The notes beneath the pieces were generated by a model. It was not told the origin of the DNA, did not search any database, and saw only the letters and a program-made list of their open reading frames with translations. A stretch of DNA of 64,000 nucleotides, from the NCBI RefSeq assembly GCF_001595645.1, contig NZ_LNKT01000034.1:124001-188000 (forward strand), in the 5' to 3' direction. Position numbers and translations under genes: made by a program. Of this stretch, positions 60,355-64,000 are shown one piece after another. Within the stretch, counting starts at the first letter, position 1. Every line of letters begins with the position of its first letter. The DNA comes from Sulfurovum riftiae (lineage in GTDB: Bacteria; Campylobacterota; Campylobacteria; Campylobacterales; Sulfurovaceae).

Positions 60355-61572
60355 TTACTTGTCCGTCTGAAGGAATTCTATCTCCAAACGTATCTGGTCC
60401 TCATACGTCTCACGTCTTCGGATCAGTCTGTCCTTGCCCGCTTCCAATGCGACCTCTGCAGGTTTGGGACGCGTATTGTAATTGCTTGCCATCGTGAATC
60501 CGTAGGCACCTGCCGAATGCACCACAATGAGGTCATTATGCTTCAATGGCGGAAGCGGTACATTTTTTCCAAAGAAATCCCCGCTTTCGCATACGGGGCC
60601 GACCACGTCGGCCAAGGTCTTTTCACCCTCTACCATCACAGCTTCGATACGGTGGTAGGCATCATACAAACTTGGTCTGATAAGGTCGTTCATTCCGCCA
60701 TCCACGATAACGAAACGTTTGCCGTCATTGATCTTTTCATACAGCACAGAGGTAAAGAATGCCCCGGCATTGGCCACCATGTAACGGCCAGGCTCGCACA
60801 GCAGTGTCACATCCAGCCCTTTGACCGCTTCAAAGATCGCAGCCGCATAGTCATGTGCCGAGATCGTGATCTCGTCACTGTAGACCACACCGATACCACC
60901 GCCCACATCAAAAAATTTGATATCGATCTTGATCGCTTTGAGCGAACGTACCAGGTCCGCAACGATCACTGCAGCTTCCCTGATGGGATCCAGCTTGGTC
61001 AACTGCGAACCGATATGGAAATGGATCCCTACCGGATTGAGGTGTTCGGACTTATTCGCATAGATATACATGCGTTTTGCCATATCGATCTCGACACCGA
61101 ACTTGTTCTCATGCAGTCCTGTCGAGATGTACGGATGGGTCTGCGGATCGATATTCGGATTGACACGAATGGAGATACGTGCCTCTTTGCCAAGTTCCCT
61201 GGCTACCATTTCTACACGCTTCATCTCCGCTTCACTCTCAAGGTTGATAAGCAGTATGTCTTTCTCCAGTGCCTCACGAATCTCATCATCACGTTTTCCC
61301 ACACCCGAGAAGATGATCTTGTACTTGTCCACGCCCGCATCAAGTGCACGTCTTACTTCGCCGATACTTACACAGTCCGCTCCTGCACCCATTTTTGCCA
61401 AATGTGCTATGACTGAAAGGTTCGAATTGGCTTTGACCGCATAGTTGATCAGCGATTTTTTGCCGGCAAAAGCCTCTTTGAGTGTCGTGTAGCGATTCTC
61501 GATATAGTCAAAATCATAAATATAGAGTGGCGTACCGTATTTTTGCGCCAACGCTTTATAATCAATATTCAT
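60355..61572 (-). CDS. lysA: Diaminopimelate decarboxylase
   Basis: A 405-residue fold-III PLP decarboxylase. PLP Lys47 lies in INYAVKANSNLSV. Other motifs are GVGKRDDEI, HFHIGSQL, FDVGGGIGVVY, CEPGRYMVANAG and CESGDFFGK (the substrate-binding Cys/Glu). It performs the last step of lysine synthesis, converting meso-diaminopimelate to lysine, and so competes with peptidoglycan for precursor. It is followed by pheA on the same strand. Confidence 0.97.
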   Translation of the reverse strand: MNIDYKALAQKYGTPLYIYDFDYIENRYTTLKEAFAGKKSLINYAVKANSNLSVIAHLAKMGAGADCVSIGEVRRALDAGVDKYKIIFSGVGKRDDEIREALEKDILLINLESEAEMKRVEMVARELGKEARISIRVNPNIDPQTHPYISTGLHENKFGVEIDMAKRMYIYANKSEHLNPVGIHFHIGSQLTKLDPIREAAVIVADLVRSLKAIKIDIKFFDVGGGIGVVYSDEITISAHDYAAAIFEAVKGLDVTLLCEPGRYMVANAGAFFTSVLYEKINDGKRFVIVDGGMNDLIRPSLYDAYHRIEAVMVEGEKTLADVVGPVCESGDFFGKNVPLPPLKHNDLIVVHSAGAYGFTMASNYNTRPKPAEVALEAGKDRLIRRRETYEDQIRLEIEFLQTDK

Positions 61573-61614
61573 TTAAACTGTTCCTGCTTCTATCCACGAA
61601 TTTGCGGATTTTAG

Positions 61615-61637
61615 AGTGATTTTATCCAAAAATCACT
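61615..61637. other. Hairpin in the lptG-lysA gap
   Basis: AGTGATTTT / AAAATCACT with loop ATCCA, a nine-base perfect stem in the 109-base gap. It could act as a weak terminator for lptG transcripts or a leader structure of lysA. Confidence 0.4.
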
Positions 61638-61681
61638 AAGAGCGAGTTATGAGGGGTAACAAAGCACCGTGTCAGCGGCTT

Positions 61682-62764
61682 TCAGGCTATTCTGCGTTCA
61701 TCCGTAAAAAAGACATAGATCGCATAGATCCATAAAAGTACAATCGGTACAATGGCTGTCGCTTCCGGAATGAGAACACCGTTCGACCCTATCTGTGCCA
61801 GACCGAAGAGAATACCCCAGACAAGGAATGTCGCCCCCAGGGAGAGTGCCACCACGGCTCCGAAATTCATCATTCTGGCATGGAACGGAAGCTTGAAAAA
61901 GAGTATGATCACCAAAGCAAGTGCAAAAAGCGGCACAATGACCTTGTCATACATCGTTGCACGTATCTTATCGGAATTGAGGTTTTGGGCCTGAAGCAGT
62001 TTCCAGGTGTTATAGGCATCCATGACATTGAGGGCTTTCCCCTCATACAAAGATTCGATGATCTTGGGCTTGTACCCGTGCAGCGTAGCGATACGCTCTT
62101 TCTGGTCCACTGAGTAACGGACCAGTTCACCGTTCTTGTAAATATGTGTCTTCACCGTGGCATCCTGGGCGATCCACTCTTCTCCGTTAAAAACTGCGAT
62201 CGGTGCCTTGATCGTATAGCGTACCTGGTATCCCGCTACCTTGAAGATCGTGATCCCTTCGATCTTCTTCTCAATGGGATCAAGTTTCTTGATGTAAACG
62301 AAAGTATCATTGTATTTGAAAAAAACATCATTGACATTATAGGCGTGCAGCTGATTTTCCAGCAGCATATTCGCTTTGTCTTTGGCATAGGAGAACTCTG
62401 TCGTATGCAGATAGAGGAAGATGGCATAGGTCAGCGAAGCCACGACGAAAATAGGGAATAGTAGTCTTTTTTTCGTATAGCCGAAAGCATGCAGGGCCCC
62501 CATGGTATTGTTCTTGACAAAAGCCAGTTTGGTCATGATTACAGCAAATACGATCGCCAATGGATAAAGCAGGCCCAACGCTTCCTGCCACATATAGAAA
62601 ATGTAGAGTATCTTGTAGTTCGAAGAGACATCCAATTTCTGCATATGCTGGAAATAGTCGATGGAAGCAAAAGCGAAAGAGAGGCCGAAGAGTATCGCCA
62701 AAAGATTTTTGATGTAGTGGTTCGCCAGATAGCGGAAATGCAGAGAAGGGTAGAAGAGGCTCAT
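61682..62764 (-). CDS. lptG: LPS export permease (LptF/LptG family)
   Basis: A 360-residue YjgP/YjgQ-type protein. Three N-terminal helices (about residues 20-125; LLAILFGLSFAFASIDYFQ, ILYIFYMWQEALGLLYPLAI, LLFPIFVVASLTYAIFLYL) precede a periplasmic beta-jellyroll (about 125-265) and three C-terminal helices. It would pair with an LptF elsewhere and the LptB ATPase to extract LPS from the inner membrane; LptG rather than LptF is a best guess. It overlaps pth by 4 bases, as in the C. jejuni order. Confidence 0.87.
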   Translation of the reverse strand: MSLFYPSLHFRYLANHYIKNLLAILFGLSFAFASIDYFQHMQKLDVSSNYKILYIFYMWQEALGLLYPLAIVFAVIMTKLAFVKNNTMGALHAFGYTKKRLLFPIFVVASLTYAIFLYLHTTEFSYAKDKANMLLENQLHAYNVNDVFFKYNDTFVYIKKLDPIEKKIEGITIFKVAGYQVRYTIKAPIAVFNGEEWIAQDATVKTHIYKNGELVRYSVDQKERIATLHGYKPKIIESLYEGKALNVMDAYNTWKLLQAQNLNSDKIRATMYDKVIVPLFALALVIILFFKLPFHARMMNFGAVVALSLGATFLVWGILFGLAQIGSNGVLIPEATAIVPIVLLWIYAIYVFFTDERRIA

Positions 62765-63333
62765 CCTTCAAGCCCTTCGATCGATTTCAGGCTGTATTTG
62801 GATTTGACCTCGTTGAGCTCTTCGCTGAGCAGTGCCTTGCATGCTGCAGCCACATGGCCAATGAGTGTTTCAAGTGATTGTTGTTCCTCTTCGCTGAAAT
62901 CATGAAGAACATAGTCGGAAACCTGCGATTTATGCTCCGGTTTTCCCACACCGACACGCACGCGGATATACTCTTTTCCTATATGGGCATCAAGCGAGCG
63001 CAGCCCGTTATGCCCGCCGTGACCGCCACCTTTTTTAAAACGTACCGCACCGAAAGGCAGGTCTATATCGTCATGGATCACGATGATCTCTCCAAGGTCT
63101 ATTTTGAAAAAGTGTTTGACCGTTTCAACGGATCTTCCCGAGAGGTTCATGAATGTGGTAGGTTTGAGAAAAAGTGTGTTTGCTACACGGTAGAGCTCGC
63201 CCTGGAAGGCGTTTTTGGAGATATTTCTGGCAGCAAGGTCCTCGACAAGCCTGTCGATAACCTTGAAACCGATGTTGTGTCGCGTCTCTTCGTATTTGGT
63301 TCCCGGATTCCCTAGGCCTACGAAGAGTGTCAT
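62761..63333 (-). CDS. pth: Peptidyl-tRNA hydrolase
   Basis: A 190-residue Pth. The N-terminus FVGLGNPGTKYEETRHNIGF contains catalytic-site Asn9 and His19. The Asp appears in VIHDDIDLPFG, and GGHGGHNGLRSLD is diagnostic. It recycles peptidyl-tRNA dropped from ribosomes. It lies 80 bases after rplY and overlaps lptG by 4 bases. Confidence 0.97.
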   Translation of the reverse strand: MTLFVGLGNPGTKYEETRHNIGFKVIDRLVEDLAARNISKNAFQGELYRVANTLFLKPTTFMNLSGRSVETVKHFFKIDLGEIIVIHDDIDLPFGAVRFKKGGGHGGHNGLRSLDAHIGKEYIRVRVGVGKPEHKSQVSDYVLHDFSEEEQQSLETLIGHVAAACKALLSEELNEVKSKYSLKSIEGLEG

Positions 63334-63413
63334 GATTTCTCCTTGACTGAAAGCGACTGACTGATTAAAACAAACCCTGCATCAGTGTAGCGATTTGCTT
63401 TGTATGCGTCTTA

Positions 63414-63950
63414 TTATTTAGCCTTGATCACACCACAGACAGCAACATCAGGTCTGTCCATCATTTTACAATCTGTCGGTACTTCAATATCTCTGATGAG
63501 AAGAGAGTCGTCTCTGTTAAGCGGCTCAACATTCAGGTCGAACTTTGCAGGCATATTTTCAATTGCCCCTCTGACCTTTACTCTTCTTTTAGACATGACA
63601 AGTACACCTTTGTTCTTAAGACCGATCGGTGTACCATGTGTAACTACCGGTACAAGGAAGTCTGTGACCTGACCTGGAACCGTAATCCTGAGATCTACGT
63701 GTACCACTTCTCCGTGAACCGGATGCAGTTGATACTCCTGGATCACTACGTTCAACTCTTTGTCACCTACTTTTACCGGGAAAGCAAGGCTATCCTTATT
63801 TCTGACCGCTCTCATAAACTCACCGCGTTTGAATGCAGCTTGAATATTCTCTACGCCGTTCGCGTAAAGGTTTGCAGTCAGATAACCATCTCTTCTAAGC
63901 TTCTTTGCAGTAGTCTTTCCGATACTCTCTCTAACGATACCTTCTAACAT
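63414..63950 (-). CDS. rplY: 50S ribosomal protein L25, CTC form
   Basis: A 178-residue general-stress-type L25 with the 5S rRNA-binding domain (about 1-90; IVRESIGKTTAKKLRRDGYL, NVVIQEYQLHPVHGEVVHVD) and the TL5/CTC C-terminal beta domain. It binds 5S rRNA in the central protuberance. AAGGAC lies upstream of the ATG. pth follows, an order shared with C. jejuni and many bacteria. Confidence 0.96.
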   Translation of the reverse strand: MLEGIVRESIGKTTAKKLRRDGYLTANLYANGVENIQAAFKRGEFMRAVRNKDSLAFPVKVGDKELNVVIQEYQLHPVHGEVVHVDLRITVPGQVTDFLVPVVTHGTPIGLKNKGVLVMSKRRVKVRGAIENMPAKFDLNVEPLNRDDSLLIRDIEVPTDCKMMDRPDVAVCGVIKAK

Positions 63951-63980
63951 ATTTGTGTCCTTAAATTAAAATAGAAGCGG

Positions 63981-63986
63981 ATTATA
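63981..63986 (-). promoter_or_regulatory. -10 box of rplY
   Basis: TATAAT on the minus strand in TTTCGATATAATCC, 31 bases upstream of the start codon. It shares its flanks with the leuS promoter at 46858. Confidence 0.6.
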
Positions 63987-64000
63987 TCGAAATATTTTTA

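Overview
The window is an ordinary chromosomal stretch of a Campylobacterota (Epsilonproteobacteria) bacterium. A non-flagellated, free-living Sulfurovum-like organism is my best inference. The main support is gene order that I recall from Campylobacter jejuni and Helicobacter: infB-ylxR-thrB-tsaB-lpxC; folB-cosR-fdxB-ppx; leuS-lptE-folC-mfd; fdxA-ndk-yceD-rpmF-plsX-fabH; and dxs ... hisC-pheA-lysA-lptG-pth-rplY. Housekeeping protein sequences agree, notably the receiver-degenerate CosR/HsrA regulator. Coding density is very high. No intergenic gap exceeds 300 bases, and I see no tRNA, rRNA, CRISPR array, prophage or insertion sequence.

Layout. 1-8023 (minus): nadA-nadC-nrnA-M23 peptidase-lpxC-tsaB-thrB-ylxR-infB, covering NAD synthesis, nucleotide recycling, envelope and translation; infB runs off the left edge. 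8104-11760 (plus): plsY-folB, then cosR, then fdxB-ppx. 11767-16015 (minus): a glutamate-synthase-like flavoprotein, an unknown protein, an extraordinary Arg/Gly/Pro/His-rich secreted protein and its DUF2092 partner. 16293-20269 (plus): DUF3302-HlyD-outer membrane factor-cation/proton antiporter. 20275-22386 (minus): a RelA/SpoT-synthetase-like protein with a long unknown C-terminal half. 22480-25763 (plus): pta-ackA. 25760-30979: bamA, tyrA, DUF389. 30999-39391 (minus): a complete moxR-DUF58-bat aerotolerance-type operon with two BatD paralogues. 39461-46819 (minus): leuS-lptE-folC-mfd. 46954-50753: ypfJ, dnaX, ymdB. 50941-55840 (minus): fdxA, ndk-yceD-rpmF-plsX-fabH, metK. 55949-63950 (minus): rplY-pth-lptG-lysA-pheA-hisC-small ORF-dxs.

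The most unusual signal is not a gene. At least four families of small palindromic (REP-like) elements, plus several short direct-repeat word tracts, are scattered through the window. Many lie inside open reading frames without breaking them: in dnaX, folC (twice), dxs, lptE, and the secretion signals of three bat-operon proteins. One family, GTAGGGTCGGTTTACCGACC and its inverse, occurs at seven loci. In the gene for the TPR protein of the bat operon it sits just after the start codon and now encodes part of the signal-peptide n-region. dnaX also carries an A10 run where either slippage direction leads promptly to a stop codon, a plausible switch between long and short forms of the clamp-loader subunit. 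Other leads are the RelA/SpoT-like protein, a tripartite-type export operon without a recognisable pump, and loss of the fliF-fliG-fliH block that normally separates hisC from dxs.
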